64,000 bases of DNA from Iphinoe sp. HA4291-MV1 (GTDB lineage Bacteria; Cyanobacteriota; Cyanobacteriia; Cyanobacteriales; Nostocaceae), in assembly GCA_019359415.1 (NCBI GenBank), contig JAHHHH010000012.1, forward strand, positions 55,152-119,151, read 5' to 3'. Every line of letters starts with the position of its first letter. Position 1 is the stretch's first letter. The notes under the pieces were generated by a model. It was not told where the DNA came from, did not search any database, and saw only the letters and a program-made list of their open reading frames with translations. Of this stretch, positions 1 through 13,923 are shown one piece after another. The position numbers and the translations under genes are program-made.

Positions 1-153
1 AATCCCACTTAAAATCTTCGTTGCAGTCCAAAATTTGCAGGGACGGGTATGACTACCTTGTAAGCTAGTCTTAATCTTACCCTCTTTTGCTAAACGATAC
101 AGTTCGCTTAAATTTCCGTAAAATACAACGTTCGCATCTATACTCGTAGCCAT
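1..153 (-). CDS. Nitrogenase component-1-like protein, N-terminus only
   Basis: The first 51 codons are present and the rest lies beyond the left edge. The start is an ATG at 153, behind a GGAGAGG ribosome site six bases upstream. The visible protein has a Cys-Lys-Phe-Trp-Thr-Ala stretch followed by Lys-Ile-Leu-Ser-Gly-Ile. This can be aligned with the first P-cluster-type cysteine and the following segment of NifD/NifE-type (alpha-like) proteins. It does not look like the start of a typical NifN/VnfN, which opens with an NPL-SQPLGA-type segment. It lies 185 bases downstream of vnfK in the same direction, so it probably belongs to the vnf operon as a cofactor-assembly scaffold or related protein. 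Family assignment from 51 residues is an inference. Confidence 0.5.
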   Translation of the reverse strand, partial: MATSIDANVVFYGNLSELYRLAKEGKIKTSLQGSHTRPCKFWTATKILSGI

Positions 154-338
154 AATACCTCTCCAATCTCTGGGTGATGAGATTCCCGACTTCGCAGAAG
201 TTGTCAGGAATCTAGCTAATTATTACTCCCTTCCCGCACAAAGAATACCTATTTAAAAAACCGCGAAGGACGCTAAGGAAGAAAAAAGAAGATAGGTAAT
301 TTTATAGCGGGAAGGAAGTAAGTGTCCTTTTTAGCCTC

Positions 339-4391
<4,053 letters not shown>

Positions 4392-4793
4392 TTATTCTTC
4401 ATCATGGGAATATGCTAAATTCTTCTCTACCAGTTGCAGGGCTTTACGTAACATTGGTGGGGCATCACCGTTTAAACTTTGTACTAGCATATATAGAATA
4501 TCGGGTATGGTATCATATTCTTGTGCTCTAATCGGAGTTACACCCTCCTTCATCAACTTGTTTCCTGCTGGTTTGCCAATAGCTTTAACATATACAATTT
4601 TGCAATCAAGAACTGCTTCCATTTTTGGTGTAATCTTATCCTCATGGGCAGCCTCTTCTAAGTCGCCTTCAAAGGTTAAAGTCTCAACAAAATTAAATCC
4701 ATCCTTAGAGACTTCATACACATCAATTTCTTTTGCCAAGCCAAAGTGAGTGTTAACGTGGGTTCCGTCGCTTGTGGTAAAGGCTACTTTCAT
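4392..4793 (-). CDS. vnfX: NifX/VnfX-family cofactor carrier protein
   Basis: The 133-residue protein starts MKVAFTTSDGTHVNTHFGLA, the hallmark of the dinitrogenase iron-molybdenum cofactor biosynthesis domain (NifX, VnfX, NafY C-domain, NifB C-domain). His residues near 13 and 16 are the conserved cluster-contact region. Family members hold FeMo/FeV-cofactor precursors during transfer from the E-N scaffold to the apoenzyme. Its position between vnfE and vnfDG on the same strand supports a role in FeV-co assembly, hence VnfX rather than NifX. A GGAG lies about eight bases before the ATG. The acidic C-terminal tail (SHDEE) is unremarkable. Function is from family knowledge and context. Confidence 0.8.
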   Translation of the reverse strand: MKVAFTTSDGTHVNTHFGLAKEIDVYEVSKDGFNFVETLTFEGDLEEAAHEDKITPKMEAVLDCKIVYVKAIGKPAGNKLMKEGVTPIRAQEYDTIPDILYMLVQSLNGDAPPMLRKALQLVEKNLAYSHDEE

Positions 4794-4842
4794 TTATTGA
4801 CTCCATAAATTTGGTAATTGTTCTTTGTACTTTGTCAAAAAC

Positions 4843-4985
4843 TAGGGGTGTAAGGGGGTAAGGGTGTAGGGGTAAAAAACTAAAGCTTCTTTTCTTCTTT
4901 CTAACTCTTGCTTCTCCAAAGACTTCGTAACCAACGCGCTAATCTCTTTCCCCTTATACCCCTACACCCTCATACCCTTACACCC
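4843..4985. repeat. Imperfect 30-bp inverted repeat at the vnfE 3' end
   Basis: Two G-rich/C-rich arms built from GGGTGTA-like heptamers face each other. The left arm (about 4848-4874) reads GGGTGTAAGGGGGTAAGGG onward, and the right arm (about 4951-4985) is its near-complement. The right arm encodes the last residues of vnfE (C-K-G-M-R-V) and its stop codon. The arrangement could fold into a long hairpin between vnfE and vnfX. Such heptamer-derived repeats are common in cyanobacterial intergenic DNA. Confidence 0.6.
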
Positions 4986-6404
4986 GCCCGAAGGAGCTTG
5001 GTCGATTTTTTCATTCCACCAAGGAGCAGGTTTTCTGACTTGTTCCCACACAGGACTATACAAGGCTTTATACAATTCCTGTGCCATTTTCAGCATCCCT
5101 GCATAACCAGCGTAGGCATGATGACGTTCATGGTTAACATCCAAAAAAGGAATTCGTGCTTTCAGTGCTGTGTATTGATTGCTAGCCCCGGCAACCAACA
5201 TATCAGCTTTTGTATCCTTCAGCACCTGTAGTAATACATTGGGGCTTCCCTTTGACAAAACCATGCCATCTTGACCAAGCAATTGCTTAATTTTGGCTTT
5301 CTCTTCTTCTGTACTCTTTCTGTCACTGGTAGCAACAACTTCCATTCCCAAGTCTCTCGCAGCTAAAATAATCGACCAACTTTTTACGCCACCACTATAA
5401 AGAACAATGCGTTTACCTTTTAACTGGGAACGGTAGAAAGCCAAGGCAATATCTAGCGCTGCTGTTTCTTCTGCAATTAACCATTCTGTGCGTTCTTGAA
5501 GATAGTGTGGAGTGAAGCTATCCCCAAGAGACTCACAAAATATTGCTGCTATATTACGCAAGCAACGATTTATGTTTTCTACACCGTAGAAAGATTCTTC
5601 AATGTAAGGAATTCCATAACGTTCCTTCATTGTTTGTGCTATTCCTAGTGATACATTCGAGCAAATCACTACATTTAACTTGGCGCGATGAGCATAGCAA
5701 ATTTCTTGATAGCGAGCATCACCCGTCATTTTGGAGAGAACACGAATACCCAATCTATTGAACAGTGGCAAAACATTCCATATTTCACCAGCAACATTGT
5801 AATCACCAATGATATTGATATCAAATGGTGTGGTAAATTCTGGTTCTGCAGTTCCAACTACATGTTCCAATAAAGCTTTACCACCGATGCGGTTACCTAA
5901 ATTTTTACTACCAAGAAATCCTGGTGAATCTATATAGACTACTGGAATACCAGTTTTCTTTGCAGCTGTTTTACAGATACTATCCATATCATCACCAATC
6001 AAAGCGGTGACACAGGTAGCATAGACAAAAACAGCTGCAGGATTGTAGCGTCGAGCGATATCGAGAATAGCTTGATAAAGCTTCTTTTCACCACCAAAAA
6101 TGACATCATTCTCACCCAAGTCAGTGGTGAAGCCGATTTTATATAATTCAGAACCTGAGGAGAGGCTACCACGATTTTCCCACGGGTTACGAGTACAAGC
6201 AGCGGGACCATGTACTAAATGAGCAACATCAGTAATTGGTACAAGAGCAACCATCGCCCCCTCAAAAGAACAATTTCCTTGGGCTGCACCTGGTTGTGGT
6301 GGTTTTTTGCAAGACTTCTTTTTCTTGTCCTCCAATTTCTTCTGGTTATGTTCGCAGGCTGTCTCGTTGAGTAGTTTGTTGATTGTTACAGATGTGTTTT
6401 TCAT
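4962..6404 (-). CDS. vnfE: FeV-cofactor assembly scaffold VnfE
   Basis: This is the alpha-type scaffold subunit (NifE/VnfE family) on which the V-containing cofactor is matured. The family hallmark is present: a GNCSFEGAMVAL segment, then DVAHLVHGPAACTRNPWENR and TTDLGENDVIFGGE. Further cysteines occur in YATCVTALIGDD and in the CSNVS stretch. The 480-residue length is normal. An N-terminal ETACEHNQKK motif with a Lys-rich stretch matches the NifE N-terminal region. The last few residues are encoded by a repeat arm, so the natural C-terminus has probably been altered slightly. It is the most upstream gene of the minus-strand vnf series. A nif-system NifE is the alternative; the context decides for VnfE. 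Confidence 0.85.
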   Translation of the reverse strand: MKNTSVTINKLLNETACEHNQKKLEDKKKKSCKKPPQPGAAQGNCSFEGAMVALVPITDVAHLVHGPAACTRNPWENRGSLSSGSELYKIGFTTDLGENDVIFGGEKKLYQAILDIARRYNPAAVFVYATCVTALIGDDMDSICKTAAKKTGIPVVYIDSPGFLGSKNLGNRIGGKALLEHVVGTAEPEFTTPFDINIIGDYNVAGEIWNVLPLFNRLGIRVLSKMTGDARYQEICYAHRAKLNVVICSNVSLGIAQTMKERYGIPYIEESFYGVENINRCLRNIAAIFCESLGDSFTPHYLQERTEWLIAEETAALDIALAFYRSQLKGKRIVLYSGGVKSWSIILAARDLGMEVVATSDRKSTEEEKAKIKQLLGQDGMVLSKGSPNVLLQVLKDTKADMLVAGASNQYTALKARIPFLDVNHERHHAYAGYAGMLKMAQELYKALYSPVWEQVRKPAPWWNEKIDQAPSGGCKGMRV

Positions 6405-7000
6405 GTCCCTGGCTTGTGCTGAATAGGATGAGGTGAAAGAAAGCAGTGTAGAATTTGAATTTGATCCATTATGGATCTTAATGCCGTACCTTATGAATGA
6501 GCGAATTTTGAATTGTTAATGTGGGCATCTCAAAATTCCTCATTGTTGTAGCAACTGCCGTCATAAATGCGTTTTTAGTATGAAGAGGAAAGATAGGGAA
6601 GTGGACAGTAAAAGGAGTAACTAACTGGAGAGTCAGAAGGTGTTCTATAGCGTATTTACCCCACATCCCCCTATCGGCAGAAAAACTGTCAAATAGCAAT
6701 TTCCAACTCCTGGGAGGACACACTGTCGGTCAGTTTTTTCTCTAGTGTATAAGTCATAATCTTCCTTGTCGTTGATTGATTATAAATATCGGACAGTGTG
6801 ACGCATTGTCCCCTGAAATTGAGCCTTAGCGCAGCAGCTCCCCTAGGGAGCTTCCTTACTATAATGAGTACCTAACTACGCCGACAGAGTGTCCGGAGGA
6901 CACGCTACACGAACAGCAAAATAGAACGCTCGCGCTCAATTTCTACGTGTTAGACCCCGTGACCAGAAGTGGTATCTTGGTGAAAGTATTCAAAACTTTA
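6405..7000. other. Upstream region of vnfE with dispersed repeat pieces
   Basis: No credible gene is seen. The segment around 6795-6815 (GACGCATTGTCCCCTG) and the segment at 6944-6961 (ACGTGTTAGACCCCGTG) are the same repeat types that are concentrated at 31.7-32.3 kb next to a tnpB gene. A small palindrome at about 6838-6852 (AGCTCCCCTAGGGAGCT) is also present. An 81-codon open frame on the minus strand (6478-6723) lacks recognisable features. This stretch should contain the vnfE promoter or leader, but I cannot place it. Confidence 0.45.
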
Positions 7001-7037
7001 TTGGGAGTTCTCTAAAAGCGTGGGAATTAGAGGAAAT

Positions 7038-7110
7038 GGGAAAGGGAAATTTCCCTTTCCCCAAGTTAGATACACCTAACCCAGCAAAGTTAGATGCACC
7101 TCATCCAGCA
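7038..7110. promoter_or_regulatory. 24-bp palindrome followed by two 24-bp direct repeats
   Basis: A perfect 24-bp palindrome (7038-7061; half site GGGAAAGGGAAA) is followed one base later by two head-to-tail 24-bp units (7063-7086 and 7087-7110) that begin AAGTTAGATACACCT and AAGTTAGATGCACCT. The units agree at 21 of 24 positions by eye. The block lies about 0.65 kb upstream of vnfE and 1 kb upstream of the first regulator gene. The order and spacing suggest a protein-binding site, but nothing in the sequence identifies the protein. Confidence 0.4.
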
Positions 7111-7427
7111 AGCTTTTATATTCAGTGAGAAGTCACAAAACTAATTATTTAGCCAAGCTAAACAAAACTTTCCAATGTCACATGAAGTCAATTACAGTAA
7201 GTGAAATTGCTTAAGATATTACGATTGTCCAAGACCACAGACTAACTGTAAAAAGATAAAAATTTCATCTTCATCAAGAACTATGATCTGTCAAATACCT
7301 CAAGAATAGAGTTACAAAAAATCGTAACTGATTCAATAGCACCTTCAATAGAAATAGCTAAGTCTTCTAACGTTCTCCGTTTCTGTAGGAAGACTTGTTA
7401 ATGCTTTCGCTATTTTTATCCCCTTGA

Positions 7428-7728
7428 TGCAAGTATAGCATACATATCGCAAAAGTATTTGCTGTTTTTTCATTTTTTTTTGCGGCACCGATATCATGTA
7501 TCTTGCAAAAATACTTACTAAGGCACATAGCGCGTAAATAAATCGACCGCCTGGATTAAAACGAATAACCGATTACGTCCACGATCAACCATGTTCGGCT
7601 CTGCTGTGTCCTCTTACTTGCTGTAAAAAAGCAAAATTTAGACAAGTATTTTAGCAATTAGTATACTATTTCTGCTGCAGGTAATCAAAAAATGGCAAGT
7701 ATTTCAGCTAAATGTATGCTATTTTTGC
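7428..7728. promoter_or_regulatory. Cluster of GCAAGTATTT / GTATGCTATTTTTGC motifs
   Basis: Two 35-bp segments (7641-7675 and 7694-7728) share 27 of 35 positions by eye, including the blocks CAAGTATTT-AGC and GTAT-CTATTT-TGC. They start exactly 53 bp apart, about five helical turns. A third copy of the right block lies inverted at 7429-7443 (GCAAGTATAGCATAC). Related GCAAAA-ATACTT segments occur at 7449-7463 and 7503-7518. The array lies 360-660 bases upstream of the first VnfR-type gene. It is a candidate operator array for these repressors or for another regulator of the divergent vnf genes. Confidence 0.45.
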
Positions 7729-7797
7729 AGTAAAATAATTGAAATTGTCAAAGTACTAGCAGGGTTGGGTGAAACCATGACAAAACAGGACTTCCTT

Positions 7798-7905
7798 CCC
7801 CCACGAGTACTCCTTAAGGTCCCACAGATATCTGTGGTGGGGGCAAAAAAGGCGGTAATTCTCAATTACTCGTGCTTCTTGAAAGATTTACCCGCCTTTT
7901 TTGCC
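7798..7905. promoter_or_regulatory. Nested inverted repeats upstream of the first vnfR gene
   Basis: A perfect 16-bp palindrome CCACAGATATCTGTGG (7822-7837) is enclosed by CCCCCAC (7798-7804) and GTGGGGG (7837-7843). The right side continues into a second hairpin with a perfect 14-bp stem: GGCAAAAAAGGCGG at 7842-7855 and CCGCCTTTTTTGCC at 7892-7905. The two hairpins share bases at 7842-7843, so they could compete in RNA. They lie about 180 bases before the regulator's ATG and may act as operator, attenuator or terminator. Confidence 0.45.
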
Positions 7906-8087
7906 TTCGCCCAAGGGGCGACGCCAGAGGCGAACGCGTAGCGTGTCGCAGACAAGGTTGTCCGGTTTTGTCTAGGAAAAATGTAGCGTCTTCCAACGCA
8001 AAACAGCGTAGACTAGAAGATCTTGCTATTGCCTCGGTAGATGAAGTTTGTCCGCTGCGGCTTTTTGTAACGGAGAGATACAGCCTC

Positions 8088-9218
8088 ATGAAGCAGGACG
8101 GAAGTCTTTGCAACAACTTGAAGTCGATTAGAACTCGCTTGGGTATGAGCCAACAAGATTTGGCTAATATAGCTGGCGTAACTCGTCAGACTATTAGTGG
8201 TGTGGAATCGGGACAATATGCTCCTTCAGTTGCCGTGTCACTGCGTTTAGCCAAAGCGCTTGGCTGCCAAGTCGAGGACTTATTCTGGTTTGAGGAAGAT
8301 TTACCGGAAGTTGAGGCAGTGCTTGCCAAACCTGTCGCCACGGGACGGCAATTGCGAGTTAGTCTAGCACGGGTTGGCGGTCAATGGATAGCTTATCCCC
8401 TCGTTGGAAACGATGCTTTTCGCATCGAAATGATTCCAGCGGATGGTGAGGCACAAACTAAAACAGGTACAAATAAAGTCCAAGTCAGGCTTTTAGATGA
8501 CATGGACAAACTGCACAATACAGTCGTGATAGCTGGTTGTACACCTGTGATTTCCCTCTGGGCGAAAGCCACCGAACGTTGGCATCCTCAGTTGCGAGTT
8601 CATTACAATTTTGCTAATAGCATGGCAGCATTGCGTAGTCTAGAACGAGGTGAAGTACATATTGCAGGGATGCACCTGTATGATCCGCAAACAGGGGAAT
8701 ATAACATTCCCTTTGTGCGGGAAGCTTTAGCAGGTAAGAATGCTGTCTTGATTACCATCGGAGTTTGGGAAGAGGGATTATTAGTTGCACCAGGAAACCC
8801 AATGGGAATTAAAACAGTTTCTGATTTGGTGGATTTAGGAGCAACTATTGTTAACCGTGAACCTGGTTCTGGCAGTCGGATGCTTTTAGAACGAAAACTC
8901 CAAGAGGAACAAGTGCCATTCCACAATCTTAAAGGATTTGACCATATCGTTCACAGCCATAAAGATGTTGCTTTATCTATAGTCTCAGGAATTGTTGATG
9001 CTGGTATTAGTACGGCATCTATAGCTACTGCCTTTGGGTTGGGATTTGTTTCGCTGCATCGTGCGCGATACGACTTGGTAATTCTCAAGGAATACTTGGA
9101 AGCTGCACCAGTACAGCAGTTACTTAGTACTTTGGGGCATCGGCTAGTCCAATCGCAATTTGAGGTTCTCGGTGGCTATGATATCAGTAAGATTGGAGAA
9201 GTTGTAGCGAATATTTAG
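8088..9218 (+). CDS. vnfR: VnfR-type repressor: XRE HTH plus PBP-like domain (first copy)
   Basis: The N-terminal 65 residues form an XRE/HTH_3 DNA-binding domain (LKSIRTRLGMSQQDLANIAG, then TRQTISGVESGQYAPS). Residues about 85-376 are a periplasmic-binding-protein-like ligand domain of the kind fused to HTH regulators, with GSGSRMLLERKLQEEQ and a DAGISTASIATAFGL stretch. In Anabaena variabilis, VnfR1 and VnfR2 have this architecture and repress V-nitrogenase genes when molybdenum is present, so a molybdate-type ligand is plausible. I chose the ATG at 8088 because it gives 376 residues, equal to the paralogue. The open frame extends 72 codons upstream through a dispersed repeat (about 7905-7950) that is probably not translated. 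A GGAGAGAT lies about eight bases upstream. Which VnfR paralogue this is cannot be told. Confidence 0.85.
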   Translation: MKQDGSLCNNLKSIRTRLGMSQQDLANIAGVTRQTISGVESGQYAPSVAVSLRLAKALGCQVEDLFWFEEDLPEVEAVLAKPVATGRQLRVSLARVGGQWIAYPLVGNDAFRIEMIPADGEAQTKTGTNKVQVRLLDDMDKLHNTVVIAGCTPVISLWAKATERWHPQLRVHYNFANSMAALRSLERGEVHIAGMHLYDPQTGEYNIPFVREALAGKNAVLITIGVWEEGLLVAPGNPMGIKTVSDLVDLGATIVNREPGSGSRMLLERKLQEEQVPFHNLKGFDHIVHSHKDVALSIVSGIVDAGISTASIATAFGLGFVSLHRARYDLVILKEYLEAAPVQQLLSTLGHRLVQSQFEVLGGYDISKIGEVVANI

Positions 9219-9647
9219 GGTAGATTTGTAAATGGGCAAGAGTATTTCATGAGTGAACAGACCATAATGAAACAGCCTTGCCCTTTTGCTGGAAGCTAAA
9301 ATCCAATCACTCGTATATGTCAAATTACTAATTTATCATTTGTATATTAGTAAATCATACTATAAAAATGCTTAGATTGCTTATTTATTAATTGATAGGA
9401 GCAACTGAGGAATAAATAGTAAGTAATCATTGATGCTATACATGACCAAATGAATGCTCAGTGAGCAAAGAAATTTTCCATAAGCAAATAAATTAGCGAT
9501 ATCTATGCTAAGCTTATTTATAGGAATCAAAAAAGTCCGCATCGCAAAAACCTTAAGGGGATATTAAGATTAGTTCAACCTTGGTCTATTGCTCTGGTAA
9601 ATCCGCATCAACTTGCTACGCTTTTTGTCACCAAGAGATAGATCCAA
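9219..9647 (+). other. Spacer between the two vnfR-type genes
   Basis: The 429-base spacer is AT-rich and has no plausible ORF. At about 9500 the segment TATGCTAAGCTTATTTA weakly resembles the GTATGCTATTTTTGC motif found upstream of the first copy. Before the second copy the sequence matches neither the upstream region of the first copy nor a clear promoter. The second gene therefore probably has its own promoter. Confidence 0.35.
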
Positions 9648-10778
9648 ATGAAGAGCGATCGCGACCTTCGTAACAACCTGAAGTCCATCAGAACCCGCTT
9701 GGGTATGACTCAGCAAGAATTGGCTAGCTTAGCAGGTGTGACCCGTCAAGCAATTAGTGGTGTAGAGTCAGGACAATGTGCTCCTTCTGTCGCCATGACA
9801 CTTCGTTTAGCCAAGGCGCTTGGTTGCAAGGTAGAGGATTTATTCTGGCTAGAGCAGGATTTGCCTCAAGTCCAAGCAGTTCTGGCAAAATCTATCCCTT
9901 ACAGTCAACAACAGCGAGTGAGTTTGGCGCGGATTGGGGGGCAATGGGTAGCATATCCCTTAGTTGGGAATGATGCTTTTCGCATGGAGATGATTGGGGC
10001 TGATGCTCAGATTGATAGTCAGATAGATACAGATACAGTCCTCCTCAGACTTCTTGACGATATAGAAAGATTTGAAAATACAGTTGTAATTGCTGGTTGT
10101 GCGCCTGTGCTTTCACTATGGGCAAAAGCCACCGAACGCTGGTATCCTCAACTGCGAGTCCAGTATAAGTTTGCTAACAGTATGGCTGCGTTGCATAGTT
10201 TGTGCCGAGGTGAGACTCATATTGCTGGGATGCACCTGTACGATCCTCAAACGGGAGAGCATAATCTTCCCTTTGTTCGTGAAGCCTTAGCAGGAAAAGA
10301 AGCTGTTTTAATGACCCTTGGAATTTGGGAAGAGGGACTATTAGTGCAGTCTGGTAATCCGATGCAAATCACAACAGTAACTGACTTAGTAGAAGCAAAA
10401 GCAAAGATTGTTAACCGTGAAATTGGAGCTGGTACTCGGATGCTTTTGGAACGTAAACTGCAAGAGGAGCAATTACCGTTGCACAGTGTCAGAGGATTTG
10501 ATAGTATCGCCAGAAGCCATCATGATGTTGCCTCTGCTGTCGTTTCAGGATTTGCTGATGCAGGAATTTCTACAGCGTCTGTTGCTGCGGCTTTTGGATT
10601 AGAATTCATCCCTTGGCATCAATCACGCTACGACTTAGTGATTCTCAAGGAATACTTGGAAGAACCACCAGTACAGCAATTACTCAATACCCTAGAGCAT
10701 CGGTTTGTCCATTCACAACTACAAATTATCGGTGGCTGTGATACCAGCAAAACTGGCGAATTGGTAGCAACAATTTAG
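9648..10778 (+). CDS. vnfR: VnfR-type repressor: XRE HTH plus PBP-like domain (second copy)
   Basis: This 376-residue paralogue of the preceding gene is highly similar along its whole length. The HTH reads LKSIRTRLGMTQQELASLAG and the ligand domain has GAGTRMLLERKLQEEQ. Shared segments such as TVVIAGCAPVLSLWAKATERW show that it arose by duplication. Differences are spread evenly, so both copies are probably functional and old enough to have diverged. It lies 534 bases upstream of vnfH in the same direction. The likely role is Mo-dependent repression of vnfH and/or vnfDGK together with its sister, as described for VnfR1/VnfR2 in A. variabilis. The start ATG begins MKSDRDLRNN and contains part of a GCGATCGC site. 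Confidence 0.85.
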   Translation: MKSDRDLRNNLKSIRTRLGMTQQELASLAGVTRQAISGVESGQCAPSVAMTLRLAKALGCKVEDLFWLEQDLPQVQAVLAKSIPYSQQQRVSLARIGGQWVAYPLVGNDAFRMEMIGADAQIDSQIDTDTVLLRLLDDIERFENTVVIAGCAPVLSLWAKATERWYPQLRVQYKFANSMAALHSLCRGETHIAGMHLYDPQTGEHNLPFVREALAGKEAVLMTLGIWEEGLLVQSGNPMQITTVTDLVEAKAKIVNREIGAGTRMLLERKLQEEQLPLHSVRGFDSIARSHHDVASAVVSGFADAGISTASVAAAFGLEFIPWHQSRYDLVILKEYLEEPPVQQLLNTLEHRFVHSQLQIIGGCDTSKTGELVATI

Positions 10779-12293
<1,515 letters not shown>

Positions 12294-12397
12294 GAGTTTT
12301 AACTTTTCCGTGTCAGCATAAATCTGTCAATGTTCGCGCGGTAAAACGACTAGTTTAGTTTTTTGTTTTCTCCTTTGATTTGGTTGGTTACATTTTC

Positions 12398-12434
12398 GGG
12401 AATGGAAAATCGCTCTTTTCCATTCCCTTTTCTC
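12398..12434 (+). terminator. Rho-independent terminator of vnfH
   Basis: A perfect 12-bp stem (GGGAATGGAAAA at 12398-12409 and TTTTCCATTCCC at 12416-12427) with a six-base loop is followed by TTTTCTCTCT. It lies about 105 bases after the vnfH stop. Confidence 0.85.
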
Positions 12435-12553
12435 TCTATGTTTCTAGAGAATTTCTACTTTCATGAAAAATCAAGATGTATTTAAGAAGAACCCAGAACG
12501 CAGGTAAGTGTTTAGGTCACACTTTGCGGTGGATGGCGCGTGAGAGTCCCTCT

Positions 12554-12886
12554 ACCCGGATTTCTCACAAAGCCAGAGAAAAGAGGAGTCAAAACTGCCA
12601 AAAAGTCTATTGCACATGAATTACAGCAGTTTTAAGCATGACCCCTCAGAAAACAGATTGTATACCGGAACAGTTCAAATTTGAACAAGTAAAGTCATGT
12701 CTATTTTCATTTATCACGATTTTTTATCTCCGTGTCAAACAGATAATATGTCATTTATTTATCTTTAAGTTTTCGGTTTTTACTTTGATTTATCCTGCTC
12801 GTTCATCTAATTTAATGATGTATCAATTAAATTATTCTAAATTTTGCTCATCCAAGTGTTTTTTCTCACTTGTGAGAAATCCGGGT
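12554..12886. mobile_element. Possible MITE bounded by 17-bp perfect inverted repeats
   Basis: The sequence ACCCGGATTTCTCACAA at 12554-12570 recurs as its exact complement at 12870-12886, enclosing a 333-bp AT-rich segment without a convincing gene. The interior has an 83-codon open frame with low-complexity composition that I do not accept. No target-site duplication is evident in the flanks. The arrangement fits a non-autonomous element derived from an IS whose ends match. Confidence 0.5.
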
Positions 12887-12933
12887 TAAGAAAAACCCCA
12901 CAAGGGTGTGGGGGGAAATGGGTGTATTTATCT

Positions 12934-13923
12934 TTAATCAAGACCATCTGGGACTAAAGCAACTAAATCAACTTCGTTTTCAATTTTTCTATCGCTTCCT
13001 TTACGGTTGTCATAGGGATTGAGTTCGTACTTGTGGTTGTGGTCGTCAATCATCGGCTTGTACTGCTCTAAAAGTTTTTTGATGGTCGCAGGACGAGAAC
13101 CAGTGAGTGCTTGTAACGCTGTTTGAGTTATCATCCATCGCTGACTTTTCTCAGGAGCATTGATATTGTGTCGAGCGATCGCAGCAATCGCTCTCTTGGT
13201 AAGTTCTTCAGCACGCTTTGGATGAGTAAAGTACTTGCTTCTAACTTCCTTACCATCAACAACCTGACTAACATTGAGTAGTTTTTCTGTAGGTACAGCG
13301 GATAAGTCATCATCAAATTGTTTGGCTTTTCCTTCTATGGTTTTGGCATACACTTTACAAGCTTGCTTGATGAAATCAAAAAGACTCATACCAGAGTGGT
13401 TTAGCGCGTCGGTAACAACTTGCTGAGTTTCGGTGTCCAGTTCTAATTGTTCAAGTGTCATATTTTGCAGTTTAAGTGTAGTGGGTTGCGTCTGTTCTTC
13501 TTGTGGTGCTTGCGCAGATGGAGGTTGTTCTACTTGTGTCTCAACTGGTTTTTCAGGTAGTGGTGGAAGATTGTTCCAATACTTAGCTCGTGCTTCATCA
13601 CCAGTGACACTCCACCTATCTTCATTGGTGGTGGCAAACCACAGCGCTAGATGCTCCCAGCGACTATCTTTGTTCTTACCTGCTTTGGTTTGGTAGTAGC
13701 CTTCCGGTTTGGGTTCTTCGATACTTCTGCAAGGAAAAGCATTCTCAATTGCTTTGCGTAGCGGTGTGCGTACTTGCCTAGCAAAAGTATTTGGGTGTGG
13801 TACTTTTTTTCTGGCTTTGCGCCAACCAGTCATCACAATTTCTTTAATAGTTTCTTCGTCTGTGGCTGTCGCAAGTTTATTGATTATGTCACTAATAAAA
13901 TTTTCTAGTTCTTCTTTCATCAT
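12934..13923 (-). CDS. Hypothetical protein, possibly nucleic-acid related
   Basis: I do not recognise this 329-residue protein. The N-terminal 120 residues are helical and basic (GWRKARKKVPHPNTFARQV). A middle part (about 120-150) is rich in Pro, Gln and Glu and looks like a linker. The C-terminal part contains DFIKQACKVYAKTIEGKAK, RWMITQTALQALTGSRPATI and KLLEQYKPMIDDHNHKYELN. The last two suggest a helical, possibly HTH-like DNA-interacting domain. A second start codon lies immediately after the first (M-M-K-E). It stands alone between the vnfH terminator/MITE and an IS630 copy, a position typical of accessory DNA. Confidence 0.6.
   Translation of the reverse strand: MMKEELENFISDIINKLATATDEETIKEIVMTGWRKARKKVPHPNTFARQVRTPLRKAIENAFPCRSIEEPKPEGYYQTKAGKNKDSRWEHLALWFATTNEDRWSVTGDEARAKYWNNLPPLPEKPVETQVEQPPSAQAPQEEQTQPTTLKLQNMTLEQLELDTETQQVVTDALNHSGMSLFDFIKQACKVYAKTIEGKAKQFDDDLSAVPTEKLLNVSQVVDGKEVRSKYFTHPKRAEELTKRAIAAIARHNINAPEKSQRWMITQTALQALTGSRPATIKKLLEQYKPMIDDHNHKYELNPYDNRKGSDRKIENEVDLVALVPDGLD

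Noticed and set aside
6478-6723. 81-codon minus-strand frame upstream of vnfE
   Set aside because: No ribosome site, no recognisable domain, and it lies in repeat-rich control DNA.
7872-8087. 72-codon N-terminal extension of the first VnfR-type gene
   Set aside because: It runs through a dispersed repeat; the ATG at 8088 with a ribosome site gives the same length as the paralogue.
12638-12889. 83-codon frame in the possible MITE
   Set aside because: Low-complexity composition and it runs into the terminal inverted repeat.
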